The position numbers and the translations under genes are program-made. A stretch of 64,000 bases of DNA from Fimenecus sp045545735 (GTDB taxonomy: Bacteria; Bacillota; Clostridia; Oscillospirales; Acutalibacteraceae), in the NCBI GenBank assembly GCA_045545735.1, contig JAZQBM010000008.1, positions 186,001 through 250,000 on the forward strand, in the 5' to 3' direction. Within the stretch, counting starts at the first letter, position 1. Every line of letters starts with the position of its first letter. This document shows positions 8,881 through 17,179 of this stretch, piece by piece. A model generated the notes under the pieces. It was not told the DNA's origin. It saw nothing but the letters and a program-made list of their open reading frames with translations, and made no database searches.

Positions 8881-8894
8881 ACTATATATAGTAA
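8879..8894. promoter_or_regulatory. NrdR-box-like operator at nrdR
   Basis: ATACTATATATAGTAA contains the palindromic core CTATATATAG of the NrdR box (CwAtATaTwG). It covers the end of the -10 and the likely start site of nrdR, which fits autoregulation. Only one good box is seen here, whereas NrdR usually needs a pair. Confidence 0.55.
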
Positions 8895-8923
8895 AATATA
8901 GTATAAAAATAGGAAGTGTTCTT

Positions 8924-9379
8924 ATGAAATGTCCATTTTGCGGATTTGAAGAAAGTAAGGTTATTGACTCGCGTCCAACTGATGAGGGCGAAAGAATCCG
9001 TCGTCGTCGTGAGTGTATCAAATGTGCAAAAAGATTTACTACTTATGAAATAATTGAAAGCGTGCCGATTGTTGTTGTCAAGAAAGACAAAACACGTGAA
9101 GTATTTGACAGACAAAAACTCATTAAAGGTATGCTTACTGCTTGCGAAAAACGTCCTGTTTCAATGGAAACTATTGAAAGAGCAGTCAGTGAAATTGAGT
9201 CAACATTACAGAATTCACTTGACCGCGAAGTAACATCTGTTCGCGTTGGTGAACTTGTTATGGAACAACTTAAAGAAATTGACCAGGTGGCTTATGTTCG
9301 TTTCGCATCAGTTTATAAGCAGTTCAAAGATGTAAATGCATTTATGGAAGAACTTTCAAATTTCCTTGATAAGAAATAA
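8924..9379 (+). CDS. nrdR: Transcriptional repressor NrdR
   Basis: A 151-residue NrdR. Residues 3-34 form a zinc ribbon (CPFC ... CIKC) containing the DNA-binding SRPTDEGERIRRRREC, and residues 46-136 are an ATP-cone with VVKKDKTREVFDRQKL. NrdR senses dATP/ATP and represses ribonucleotide reductase genes. Length is typical (about 150). ATG preceded by AGGAAGTGTTCTT. NrdR-box-like sites lie at its own promoter and at nrdD 13 kb downstream, so the regulator and target are both in the window. Confidence 0.95.
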   Translation: MKCPFCGFEESKVIDSRPTDEGERIRRRRECIKCAKRFTTYEIIESVPIVVVKKDKTREVFDRQKLIKGMLTACEKRPVSMETIERAVSEIESTLQNSLDREVTSVRVGELVMEQLKEIDQVAYVRFASVYKQFKDVNAFMEELSNFLDKK

Positions 9380-9423
9380 AACTAATAAATAATAAATAAT
9401 AAATAACAGAACGAGGTGTTGTT

Positions 9424-10929
9424 ATGAAAAGAACGGTTTCTAAAATCTTGTGCATCATAACGGCACTTTGTGTCTTTTTAGGCACAATGCCGATTATATC
9501 ATTTGCAGACAATGATTATTTTGATGGCTATGGTACTACATATGTGGGCGGGAAAGATGTTACAGTTGTTGACCCCGAACACGTTAGCGATACATTGTTT
9601 GTTCCGGGAAAAGATGCACAGGACTTTTTCAGCACAACAAATAATGAAAGCGTTGGTTGGCGTTTCTATGATTCATTAAATGACGCGGGAAAATATATTT
9701 ATAATAAGTTTGTTAGTGCGGGTCCGACTGCAACGTTGGAATTGGATTATGATATAAATGATTCGCCGTTTATGGGTGTTGGTGCAACAGTTAATGATGC
9801 GGCTAATGCGGCTGTCGCTGTGCTTAACGAAGCACTCCCGAACGCTTTGGCATTTGCGGCGGAAGATAATCCAGAGATTTTCTGGTATGCAGGTTATAGT
9901 GGTTTTTCAATAAGATATGGTTATGCCGAAATTGACAACGGATATCTTGTAAAACTTGCACCACTTTCTATTCCAATAAGTATAAATACAACTGCATATG
10001 CTGATTATACCGTTGTGCAGGATTATTATGACAGATTATTGGTTGCGGTTAATGAAGTACAGGTTAATGGCATTACACGATATGAAAAAGTTAAATCAAT
10101 TAACGATTATATATGTGGTATAACAACTTATGATTTAGATGCAACAATGGCACATGAGCCAACAGGCGTTTTCTTTGGCGGAAGAGCCGTGTGCGAGGGA
10201 TACGCTGAAGTATTCAAACTTCTTTGTGACCGCGAGGGAATTCCGTGCATAATGGTGCTTGGTTATGCCGAGGACCCAAATAATCCTCACAAGTGGAATT
10301 ATGTTCAGATGGAAGATAATAATTGGTATCTTGTTGATGCAACATGGAATGACCAAGGGGATTATTTGTTTAATGATTATTTGTTAAATGGTAGTGAAAC
10401 AATTGCTCCACATTATACTGATAAAACTGATGATAATGTTCATATTGCAACAGGTGCTTTTTATAGTGGTGGAAGTCAGATTTTATACTACCCTACACTT
10501 TCTAAAGATACCTACGGAATGATGATGTTAAACAATAATGTGGGTGACGTTACTGTTGAAGATAGTATGAATGTAATTTTTGTGGGTAAAGATATTACAG
10601 ATTTACAAAGTAAGTTTATTCTACCAAGTGGATTCTCGGGAAGTGTTACAAGCTTTACAGATGTTACAGGTGGTGAACTTACGGTAACAAAAACCGCAAC
10701 AGGCGTATCAAAGACATATATGTTTGCAAAGCGTGGCGACATTGATGGCTCTAATACAACAAATGCAACTGATTATAGTAAAGCTGTAACCGCTTCAATG
10801 TTGGGTAATTGCCCGACAAAAGATACAGCAGAGTATTATGCAGGGGACATTAACCACGACGGCGCAATTGACGGATTTGACGCAATTACACTTGATTTGT
10901 ATCTTGATGGCACAATAGATTTTAATTGA
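9424..10929 (+). CDS. Secreted transglutaminase-like protein with dockerin
   Basis: A 501-residue exported protein. Residues 1-28 are a Sec signal peptide (MKRTVSKILCII ... ISFAD). The middle holds a transglutaminase core: Cys in GRAVCEGYAEVF near 257, His in PHKWNYV near 289, Asp in LVDATWND near 304. The C-terminus (about 438-501) resembles a dockerin: two calcium-loop-like segments, RGDIDGSNTTNATD and GDINHDGAIDGFD, each followed by a helix. Dockerins attach proteins to cohesins of cellulosome-like complexes, so it may be displayed on a scaffold as a protease or crosslinking enzyme. Preceded by a short TAATAAA tandem run and GAGGTG ribosome site. Own terminator. Enzymatic activity is inferred. 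Confidence 0.82.
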   Translation: MKRTVSKILCIITALCVFLGTMPIISFADNDYFDGYGTTYVGGKDVTVVDPEHVSDTLFVPGKDAQDFFSTTNNESVGWRFYDSLNDAGKYIYNKFVSAGPTATLELDYDINDSPFMGVGATVNDAANAAVAVLNEALPNALAFAAEDNPEIFWYAGYSGFSIRYGYAEIDNGYLVKLAPLSIPISINTTAYADYTVVQDYYDRLLVAVNEVQVNGITRYEKVKSINDYICGITTYDLDATMAHEPTGVFFGGRAVCEGYAEVFKLLCDREGIPCIMVLGYAEDPNNPHKWNYVQMEDNNWYLVDATWNDQGDYLFNDYLLNGSETIAPHYTDKTDDNVHIATGAFYSGGSQILYYPTLSKDTYGMMMLNNNVGDVTVEDSMNVIFVGKDITDLQSKFILPSGFSGSVTSFTDVTGGELTVTKTATGVSKTYMFAKRGDIDGSNTTNATDYSKAVTASMLGNCPTKDTAEYYAGDINHDGAIDGFDAITLDLYLDGTIDFN

Positions 10930-10945
10930 TAAAATTACAATAAAA

Positions 10946-10981
10946 ACCGATTGAGGAAAAATCCCCAATCGGTCTTTTTTA
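10946..10981 (+). terminator. Terminator after the dockerin gene
   Basis: ACCGATTGAGG pairs with CCCCAATCGGT (one mismatch) over an AAAAAT loop, followed by seven T. The downstream minus-strand gene ends within it, so it probably acts mainly on the plus strand. Confidence 0.85.
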
Positions 10982-11497
10982 ATACTTATGAAATTTTTGT
11001 AGTGCCGTAGCAATCGGTAAAATCAGAATTCCCAATACTACATTACCAACACAATGCATAACATCAAATGAAAATCCTGCAACAATCCAAGCAATCATTC
11101 CCCTAAAGTCAAGTCCAAATAAAAGAGCTTGTGCAGGGGCATAAAGTGTGCCGTATAAAAGTCCGTGAAGTCCCGAAACAATTATATAAACGGGAACTGC
11201 AATCGCAGGCTTCATATTCTTTGGTAAAAGCATTACCATTCCCCAGAGAACAGTCCATATATATAAATACGGAACCCACCATACTCCAAACCCATAAACG
11301 AGCCCCGACAATAGAACAAATATGTAAATGGGCTTTAAGGCGTCTTTTCTGTATACTATTGTGTATGCAGTAATAAGCGTACCTAACAAATGCACGTTAG
11401 GCAGACCCTCAAGCAACAACTTTGACAGTAACATTATTACGCCTAACATAGTAAACACAATAATATCTACTAACTTTTTATACTTTTCGTTTCTCAT
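10979..11497 (-). CDS. ECF transporter S component, probable cobalamin/cobamide uptake
   Basis: About 172 residues with five to six hydrophobic segments, the size and shape of an energy-coupling-factor S component. I start at the ATG at 11497 (MRNEKYKKLVDIIVF), two bases after the lipoprotein stop; the frame extends 22 codons further upstream into the lipoprotein gene without a ribosome site. It is the second gene behind a cobalamin riboswitch and follows a DUF4430 (transcobalamin-C-like) lipoprotein. That context points to a B12/cobamide S component of the CbrT kind rather than another vitamin. The energising EcfA/EcfT units are not here and would be shared. Specificity is inferred from regulation and neighbours. 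Confidence 0.72.
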   Translation of the reverse strand: MRNEKYKKLVDIIVFTMLGVIMLLSKLLLEGLPNVHLLGTLITAYTIVYRKDALKPIYIFVLLSGLVYGFGVWWVPYLYIWTVLWGMVMLLPKNMKPAIAVPVYIIVSGLHGLLYGTLYAPAQALLFGLDFRGMIAWIVAGFSFDVMHCVGNVVLGILILPIATALQKFHKY

Positions 11498-11498
11498 A

Positions 11499-11912
11499 TT
11501 ATGCCTTTGTCGCCACAAACGAATACGTTGCGGTTTCGTCGATTTCAGTTGTGTCAACACCACTCATGGCGTATTCGCCGTTTACATAAAATGCCCAGTA
11601 TGCACCATCAGCATTGTACTCATACTTAATACCATTTACGGTATCAACCATAAGACCATAATCGCCCTCTGTACCCGAAATTAGTTTTTCGGCAACAAGT
11701 GCCTCGCCAACTGTGGTGGCTGTTGTTTTGATGTCAAAGGATTTTTCACTTCCGTCAAGGTCTACTAACTTGAACACAAAAGTTTTTTCAACCTTTGCAT
11801 CATTGTTTGTGTTACTATCATTTCCACACGCTGAAAAAGTAAGTGCCATAGCCACAATAAGCACCAGCGAGAGAACAGACAGTACTACTTTTGAATTCAT
11901 TACATTTTTCAT
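11499..11912 (-). CDS. DUF4430 lipoprotein, candidate cobamide-binding
   Basis: A 137-residue lipoprotein. Residues 1-28 are a signal peptide ending in the lipobox FSAC with Cys29. Residues 44-137 form a DUF4430 domain (transcobalamin C-terminal-like): TTVGEALVAEKLISG, YGLMVDTVNGI, GAYWAFYVNGEYA, then a short final strand. In human transcobalamin the related domain contacts B12. AAGGAG lies 8-9 bases before the ATG. A cobalamin riboswitch precedes it and an ECF S component follows two bases after its stop, so it is probably a surface cobamide capture protein. Binding is inferred. Confidence 0.82.
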   Translation of the reverse strand: MKNVMNSKVVLSVLSLVLIVAMALTFSACGNDSNTNNDAKVEKTFVFKLVDLDGSEKSFDIKTTATTVGEALVAEKLISGTEGDYGLMVDTVNGIKYEYNADGAYWAFYVNGEYAMSGVDTTEIDETATYSFVATKA

Positions 11913-11944
11913 ACCTGTAATCTCCTTAATATTTAATTTTTTTG

Positions 11945-12157
11945 ATACTTGGCTTGTTTCTATACTGGTTTTCGCAGCAAAAACAACTCAGAACCGGGTA
12001 TTCCGACTTCGCAGACTAAAATGCGATTTTCGTCTTCTCAAAGATTTCTTCAATGACTTTACTCTTGTGGCAAAGAGTATGAAAATCGCTCATCTGCTTA
12101 CGGCGACGGACTCGTTCAGGATTTACACCTGATTCCCCGACATCCTTGACCTATATC
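11945..12157 (-). ncRNA. Cobalamin riboswitch
   Basis: On the minus strand, 12137 down to about 12093 reads GGGGAATCAGGTGTAAATCC then TGAACGAGTCCGTCGCCGTA, matching the conserved GGGAAtc-GGTG-AAtCC ... CCCGCCaCTGTaA core of cobalamin riboswitches. About 80 bases on, GAAGTCGGAATACCCGG (12011-11995) matches the B12-box 3' side (AAGcCAGgAgACC-GCC). Peripheral hairpins lie between, for example TACTCTTTG/CAAAGAGTA. It ends shortly before the lipoprotein ribosome site, consistent with control of translation start or termination. The boundary coordinates are approximate. Confidence 0.85.
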
Positions 12158-12163
12158 AAAATA

Positions 12164-12192
12164 ATTATATACTCACTACTAAAATAAATCAA
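12164..12192 (-). promoter_or_regulatory. Promoter of the cobalamin riboswitch transcript
   Basis: On the minus strand TTGATT (12192-12187) and TATAAT (12169-12164) are separated by exactly 17 bp, placing the start near 12157 at the 5' edge of the riboswitch. Confidence 0.72.
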
Positions 12193-12199
12193 CAAAAAC

Positions 12200-12228
12200 T
12201 TGATTTATATAAAAATTGAGATTAAAAT
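12200..12228 (+). promoter_or_regulatory. Promoter for the GDPD gene
   Basis: TTGATT at 12200-12205 and TAAAAT at 12223-12228 with 17-bp spacing; diverges from the riboswitch promoter. Confidence 0.55.
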
Positions 12229-12257
12229 AGCTTTATAAATGTTGTGGACGTGATTAT

Positions 12258-13019
12258 ATGAAAAGAAAAGTAATAATACCAATTGCAATAATTTTAACAC
12301 TTGCAATTTTATCAACAATAGTATTCTTCGGGGTGAGAACAATGAAGTTGAATGAATATAAAAACACCAAATTAAATCTTCCCGAAGGCTTTACAATTAC
12401 GGCTCATACTGGTTGTATGGGTACAAAAGAAAACTCTCTTGAATCTATTAAAATGGGCATTGAAAATGGTGCACAAATTATTGAATTTGATTTGTATTTT
12501 ACAGAAGACGGCGAGCCTGTACTTGCTCACGACGAACCCGTAGGTGACGAGGTAACATTAGACGAAGCATTCGCATACCTTCGTATGTTCAAAGATGCAA
12601 AAGCAAATGTTGATATAAAAACTGTTGATGCTCTCGAAAAAGTGTATCCGTTAGCAAAAGAAAATAATGTTGCTGACAGAATTTTCTATACAGGCGTTAA
12701 AGATGAGTTCGTTGACGCAGTAAAAAAGAATAGTCCTGAAATTCAGTATTATCTCAATGTAGATGTTGACAAGTCAAAAAATACTGATGAAGAATATCTG
12801 CTTTCTCTTGTTGAAAAAGTGAAAAATGCAGGGGCTGTCGGCATAAACTTTAATTATAAAAGTGCGTCAAAAGAGTTAGTTGATATTTTCCACGAAAATA
12901 ACTTGTTAGTGTCAATCTGGACCGTTGACAGCGAATATAATATGTATAAAATTCTGTCTTTTGGTCCCGATAATATCACTACAAGAAATCCTGACAAATT
13001 GGCAGAAATTATTGGTTGA
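12258..13019 (+). CDS. Membrane-anchored glycerophosphodiester phosphodiesterase
   Basis: A 253-residue GDPD-family protein. Residues 1-28 form a hydrophobic N-terminal segment, so it is probably anchored outside the membrane. The catalytic core begins HTGCMGTKENSLESI, then EFDLYFTEDGEPVLAHDEP with the expected Glu/Asp metal ligands and the second His. The first motif is HTG rather than the usual HRG, so the Arg normally contacting phosphate is replaced. The barrel closes with SIWTVDSEYNMY and ITTRNPDKL. The family releases glycerol-3-phosphate from deacylated phospholipids or teichoic acid. ATG is the first start with a weak ribosome site (GTGGACGTG). Confidence 0.82.
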   Translation: MKRKVIIPIAIILTLAILSTIVFFGVRTMKLNEYKNTKLNLPEGFTITAHTGCMGTKENSLESIKMGIENGAQIIEFDLYFTEDGEPVLAHDEPVGDEVTLDEAFAYLRMFKDAKANVDIKTVDALEKVYPLAKENNVADRIFYTGVKDEFVDAVKKNSPEIQYYLNVDVDKSKNTDEEYLLSLVEKVKNAGAVGINFNYKSASKELVDIFHENNLLVSIWTVDSEYNMYKILSFGPDNITTRNPDKLAEIIG

Positions 13020-13046
13020 TTTTTTTAAGGAAATTTGTCAAAATTA

Positions 13047-13075
13047 TTGACTTTTTTGTAATTTTTCATTATATT
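13047..13075 (+). promoter_or_regulatory. potABCD promoter
   Basis: TTGACT at 13047-13052 and TATATT at 13070-13075 with 17-bp spacing. The roughly 80-base leader after it can fold (CCAAC/GTTGG and GATTTGAG/CTCAATC pairings) ahead of a TTG start, so some leader control is possible but unproven. Confidence 0.65.
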
Positions 13076-13161
13076 TATTTTATACCAATTAGGGTGGGGC
13101 GATTTGAGTTTTTAGTCGCTCAATCCCAACTATATCTATCGGTTGGAAAGGGGCTGCATAA

Positions 13162-14280
13162 TTGAAAAACAATCCAGTTATTATTGACCTCAAAAACATA
13201 AGCGTTAGCTTTGACAATCAAAAAATACTCAATAACATTAACCTTTATATCCGTGACGGTGAGTTTATTACCTTGCTCGGACCTTCGGGTTGCGGTAAAA
13301 CAACAACCTTGCGTATTATTGCAGGTTTCTTACAGCAGGATAGTGGTGATGTTATTTTCGAAGGAAAAAATATCAATGGTGTGCCGGCATACAAGCGTCA
13401 GGTTAACACCATTTTTCAGCGTTATGCCTTATTTCCGCATTTGAATGTTTATGAAAATATTGCGTTCGGACTTCGCCTTAAAAAGTGGAAAGAAGATGCA
13501 ATCAAAGAAAAAGTGAGCGAAATGCTTACTCTCGTAAATCTTAAAGGTTTCGGTCCTCGTCGTATTGACTCCCTTTCGGGTGGTCAGCAACAACGAGTTG
13601 CTATTGCACGTGCATTGGCGGTTAATCCAAGAGTTGTGCTTCTTGACGAGCCACTTGGTGCACTCGACCTTAAACTCCGTAAAGATATGCAGATTGAACT
13701 TAAAAACATTCAGCAGAAATTGGGCATTACTTTTATATATGTTACTCACGACCAAGAAGAAGCACTTTCAATGTCTGATACGGTTGTTGTTATGAATGGC
13801 GGTGAAATTCAGCAAATCGGCACCCCGCTTGATATTTACAACGAGCCAAAGAATGCTTTCGTTGCTGACTTTATCGGTGAAAGTAATATTCTTGACGGTG
13901 TTATGAAAGAGGATTTTACTGTTGAATTTAATAACATTAAATTCCAATGTGTTGATAAGGGCTTTAAACATAATGAACCTGTTGACGTTGTAATCCGACC
14001 TGAAGACATTGACGTTGTAGCTCCTGAAAAAGGTATGTTACAGGGTACAGTTACATCTGTAACTTTTAAAGGTGTTCATTACGAAATTATTGTTGACATT
14101 GATAACTTCAAGTGGATGATTCAGACTACTGAAAAGAGTGAAGTGGGCGACGTAATTGGCATTTCTATTGACCCTGATGAAATGCACATTATGAAAAAAT
14201 CACAGTATTCAGGTCTTTACGGCGATTACAGTTCATTCAGTGATGAATTTGACGAGCTTTCTCAGGTGGAGGAGGAATAA
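13162..14280 (+). CDS. potA: Spermidine/putrescine ABC transporter ATPase
   Basis: A 372-residue PotA. Seen: Walker A GPSGCGKTTTLR near 41, Q-loop QRYALFPH, signature LSGGQQQRVAIARAL, Walker B VVLLDEPLGALD and a switch His in VTHDQEEALSMSD; after about 240 comes a TOBE-type regulatory domain (VIRPEDIDVVAPEKG, KGVHYEIIVD). It powers polyamine import through PotB/PotC. The start is a TTG at 13162 behind AAAGGGG; no ATG fits. Its stop overlaps the potB ATG by one base. The four-gene order ABCD with overlapping ends fixes the assignment. Confidence 0.93.
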   Translation: MKNNPVIIDLKNISVSFDNQKILNNINLYIRDGEFITLLGPSGCGKTTTLRIIAGFLQQDSGDVIFEGKNINGVPAYKRQVNTIFQRYALFPHLNVYENIAFGLRLKKWKEDAIKEKVSEMLTLVNLKGFGPRRIDSLSGGQQQRVAIARALAVNPRVVLLDEPLGALDLKLRKDMQIELKNIQQKLGITFIYVTHDQEEALSMSDTVVVMNGGEIQQIGTPLDIYNEPKNAFVADFIGESNILDGVMKEDFTVEFNNIKFQCVDKGFKHNEPVDVVIRPEDIDVVAPEKGMLQGTVTSVTFKGVHYEIIVDIDNFKWMIQTTEKSEVGDVIGISIDPDEMHIMKKSQYSGLYGDYSSFSDEFDELSQVEEE

Positions 14281-15107
14281 TGAAAAAGTCCTCGTTCCTT
14301 CAGAAGATGCTTAATGCACCTTATATGCTCTGGTCGGTGTTATTTATAGTAGCACCGCTCATAATGGTTATTTATTACGCCTTTACAGATGCAAACGGCA
14401 ACTTTACTACCAATAATATTGCACAGATTGGGGATTACACAAACACCTTTATTCTGTCAATCAGTTACGGTGCAGTTGCAACGTTTATCTGCCTTTTAAT
14501 TGCGTATCCTTTTGCCTATGCTCTTGCACAGACCAAGGCATCATTCCAACGAGTTGCTACAATGCTTGTAATGTTGCCTATGTGGATGAGTTTCTTAATT
14601 CGTACTTATTCTTGGATTACAATTTTAGGCGAATCGGGTGTAATAAACAGATTTTTAGGACTGTTCGGTATTGAGCCTTTACAGATGCTCAACACAGGTG
14701 GAGCGGTCATTTTAGGTATGGTTTATAACTTCTTACCCTATATGATTCTGCCTTTATATACCGCCCTTTCTAAAATGGACAACTCTCTTGTTGAAGCGGC
14801 TCAGGACTTGGGTTGTAACAAGTTCTATTGCCTTCGTAAAGTTATATTCCCTTTGTCAGTACCCGGAATTGCAAGCGGTGTAACAATGGTTTTCGTGCCA
14901 AGTGTAAGTACTTTCTATATTACACAAAAACTTGGTGGCGGTCAGATTACACTTATTGGTGACGTAATTGAAGGGCAGTTCCAGACCGCATACAACTATA
15001 ACTTGGGTGCGGCACTCTCGCTCGTGCTTATGGTTATGATTTTAATCTGTCTTGGTGTGCTTAACTACTTTACTGACAGTGATGATGACGGAGGTGTGCT
15101 TATATGA
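14280..15107 (+). CDS. potB: Spermidine/putrescine ABC transporter permease PotB
   Basis: A 275-residue inner-membrane permease with about six membrane spans. The EAA loop EAAQDLGCNKFYCLRKVIFP near 178-197 is the site that contacts PotA. N-terminal MLWSVLFIVAPLIMVIYYAF is the first span. Length is normal for PotB. It overlaps potA by one base and potC by four (ATGA), so all are translated from one mRNA. Substrate assignment to polyamines is from the whole operon including the PotD binding protein. Confidence 0.92.
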   Translation: MKKSSFLQKMLNAPYMLWSVLFIVAPLIMVIYYAFTDANGNFTTNNIAQIGDYTNTFILSISYGAVATFICLLIAYPFAYALAQTKASFQRVATMLVMLPMWMSFLIRTYSWITILGESGVINRFLGLFGIEPLQMLNTGGAVILGMVYNFLPYMILPLYTALSKMDNSLVEAAQDLGCNKFYCLRKVIFPLSVPGIASGVTMVFVPSVSTFYITQKLGGGQITLIGDVIEGQFQTAYNYNLGAALSLVLMVMILICLGVLNYFTDSDDDGGVLI

Positions 15108-15934
15108 CAAAAACATCTCTCGCATCAAAAATTTATTTAGCACTCGTTTTCGTGTTCCTTTATGCACCAATGGTTGTAATGATGGTGTTCTCATTTAACG
15201 GAACAGAAAGCACATACATTTTTGAAGGATTTTCACTTCAATGGTATGAAAAACTTTTCCACGACAAAGCAACTATGGATGCCCTTAAAAATACGGTTGT
15301 GTTGGCAGTAATTTCTGCTGCAATCGCAACGGTACTCGGCACTCTTGCAAGCGTGGGAATTAACTCAATGCGTAATAAATTTGTAAAGTCATCTGTAATG
15401 ACTGTTACAAATATTCCTATGATGAACCCCGAAATCGTTACAGGTATTTCGATGATGCTCTTGTTCGTGTTTGCAGGAGCAATGCTTAATAAACGTGATG
15501 TTTTGGGCTTTGGTACAATTCTGATTGCCCACGTAACTTTCCAGTTGCCTTATGTCATTCTGTCAATTTTGCCGAAACTTCGTCAGACAGATAACAGAAT
15601 TTTTGAGGCGGCACAGGATTTGGGTTGTCATCCCGTAAAAGCATTTTTCAAGGTTGTGTTCCCTGCAATTCTCCCCGGAATTGTAGCAGGTGCAATTATG
15701 GCGTTTACATTGTCACTTGACGATTTCATTATCAGTTATTTTACAAATGGTCCCGATTTTCAGACTTTGCCAATTCATATTTTCTCAATGACAAAGAAAC
15801 GCGTAAAGCCCGATATGTATGCACTTTCAACTCTTATTTTCGGTGCAATGTTCGTGCTTTTAATTCTTATGAATGTGGCACAGTCCCGCTCTGATAAAAA
15901 ACAGAGAAAAAAGCAAAAGGAGGGTAATGAATGA
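15104..15934 (+). CDS. potC: Spermidine/putrescine ABC transporter permease PotC
   Basis: A 276-residue permease with about six spans. MVVMMVFSFNGTES near the N-terminus and the EAA loop EAAQDLGCHPVKAFFKVVFP near 171-190 are typical of PotC, as is SLDDFIISYFTNGPDFQTLP after it. It ends in a basic tail (SDKKQRKKQK) that also contains the AGGAGG ribosome site for potD. It overlaps potB and potD by four bases each. Pairs with PotB to make the membrane channel. Confidence 0.92.
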   Translation: MTKTSLASKIYLALVFVFLYAPMVVMMVFSFNGTESTYIFEGFSLQWYEKLFHDKATMDALKNTVVLAVISAAIATVLGTLASVGINSMRNKFVKSSVMTVTNIPMMNPEIVTGISMMLLFVFAGAMLNKRDVLGFGTILIAHVTFQLPYVILSILPKLRQTDNRIFEAAQDLGCHPVKAFFKVVFPAILPGIVAGAIMAFTLSLDDFIISYFTNGPDFQTLPIHIFSMTKKRVKPDMYALSTLIFGAMFVLLILMNVAQSRSDKKQRKKQKEGNE

Positions 15935-17148
15935 AAAAACTACTCTCTTTAGTAATCGCTTTTATTGTGATTGTTTCTGCATTTATAATTCCCGTTTATG
16001 CAGAAGACGAAATTTTTTCACAAGAAACAATCGACTATTATAAAAATCTTGGTCTTCAAGGCACAGTACTTAATGTGTATAACTGGGGCGAATATATTGA
16101 CGACGAAGAAATTGATGTGGTTTCAGAATTTGAACGCCTTACGGGTTGTGATGTAAACTACACTACATTCGAGTCAAATGAAAATATGTATTCAAAACTT
16201 TCGGGCGGTGGCGTAAGTTACGATGTTATAATTCCGTCAGATTATATGGTTGAGCGTCTTATTTCTGAAGATATGCTTTTGCCACTTGATTACAATAATA
16301 TTCCCAACTACGATAAGTATTTTGATAAAGATAAATATGGTTACCTTGTAGAAGATGGTATCAGCGATTATGGTGTAATCTATAACGTTGGTACAACAAT
16401 TCTTATTTATAACACAAAATATGTTAAAGAAGCACCAACAAGTTGGAGTGTTCTTTGGGATGAACAGTATAAAGGCAAAATTCTTATGTTCAATAACCCC
16501 CGTGATGCTTTTGCGATTGCACAGTTTGCATTGGGACAAAGCATAAACACTACTAAAAAAGAAGATTGGGACGCTGCAGCTGAACTTTTATTAGAGCAAC
16601 GTCAAAAAGTAAAGCCTGAATATGTAATGGATGAAGTTTTCATTAAAATGGAAAGCGGAGAATACGCTTTTGCAACATATTATGCGGGTGACTATGAATT
16701 GATGGCAGAAAATAATCCGGATTTGGCTTTTGCTTTCCCAGAAGAAGGCGTAAATACCTTCTACGACGCTATGTGTATTCCAAGTGCATCGCAGAATAAA
16801 AAAGGTGCAGAGGCGTTTATAAACTTTATGTTAGAGCCAGAAATTGCCCTTGCAAATGCGGAATATATCTACTACGCAACACCTAATAAAGCAGTTTTAG
16901 AAAATGAAGATTATTCCCTTGCAGATAGTGAAGCGGTTTACCCTGAAAATCTTGAAAATGCACAGGAATTTCATAATCTTCCAACTGATACTTTGCAGTA
17001 TATGAATAACCTTTGGATGAAAGTCAAAGGTGAAAATGATACGGGCGGACTTTACACCGCATTCTTTTCAGTAATCGCAGTTGTGGTAGTAATCATAATC
17101 GCTCATATACTCAAAAAGAACAGAATGAAAAAATACTATAATGTGTAA
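15931..17148 (+). CDS. potD: Polyamine-binding protein PotD with C-terminal membrane anchor
   Basis: A 405-residue solute-binding protein. Residues 1-24 are a signal peptide without a lipobox Cys. The mature part starts LNVYNWGEYIDDEE, the classical PotD/PotF opening, with YDVIIPSDYMVERL and YYAGDYELMAENNPDLAF later. It captures spermidine or putrescine outside the cell for PotABC. Unlike most Gram-positive binding proteins it has no lipid anchor; instead residues about 375-395 (FFSVIAVVVVIIIAHIL) form a membrane span followed by KKNRMKKYY. So it seems tethered by its C-terminus. Last gene of the operon, followed by a terminator. Confidence 0.9.
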   Translation: MKKLLSLVIAFIVIVSAFIIPVYAEDEIFSQETIDYYKNLGLQGTVLNVYNWGEYIDDEEIDVVSEFERLTGCDVNYTTFESNENMYSKLSGGGVSYDVIIPSDYMVERLISEDMLLPLDYNNIPNYDKYFDKDKYGYLVEDGISDYGVIYNVGTTILIYNTKYVKEAPTSWSVLWDEQYKGKILMFNNPRDAFAIAQFALGQSINTTKKEDWDAAAELLLEQRQKVKPEYVMDEVFIKMESGEYAFATYYAGDYELMAENNPDLAFAFPEEGVNTFYDAMCIPSASQNKKGAEAFINFMLEPEIALANAEYIYYATPNKAVLENEDYSLADSEAVYPENLENAQEFHNLPTDTLQYMNNLWMKVKGENDTGGLYTAFFSVIAVVVVIIIAHILKKNRMKKYYNV

Positions 17149-17150
17149 AT

Positions 17151-17179
17151 AAAAAAGAGAGCATCAAGCTCTCTTTTTT
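17151..17179. terminator. Bidirectional terminator, potD / panT-like
   Basis: AAAAAAGAGAGC pairs perfectly with GCTCTCTTTTTT around an ATCAA loop; T runs on both strands serve the two convergent genes. Confidence 0.88.

Noticed and set aside
9380..9410. TAATAAA tandem run before the dockerin gene as a regulatory iteron
   Set aside because: Simple A/T slippage repeat; no palindrome or known box.
11713..12132. 139-residue plus-strand frame
   Set aside because: It runs antisense through the DUF4430 lipoprotein gene and the cobalamin riboswitch; no ribosome site, chance frame.
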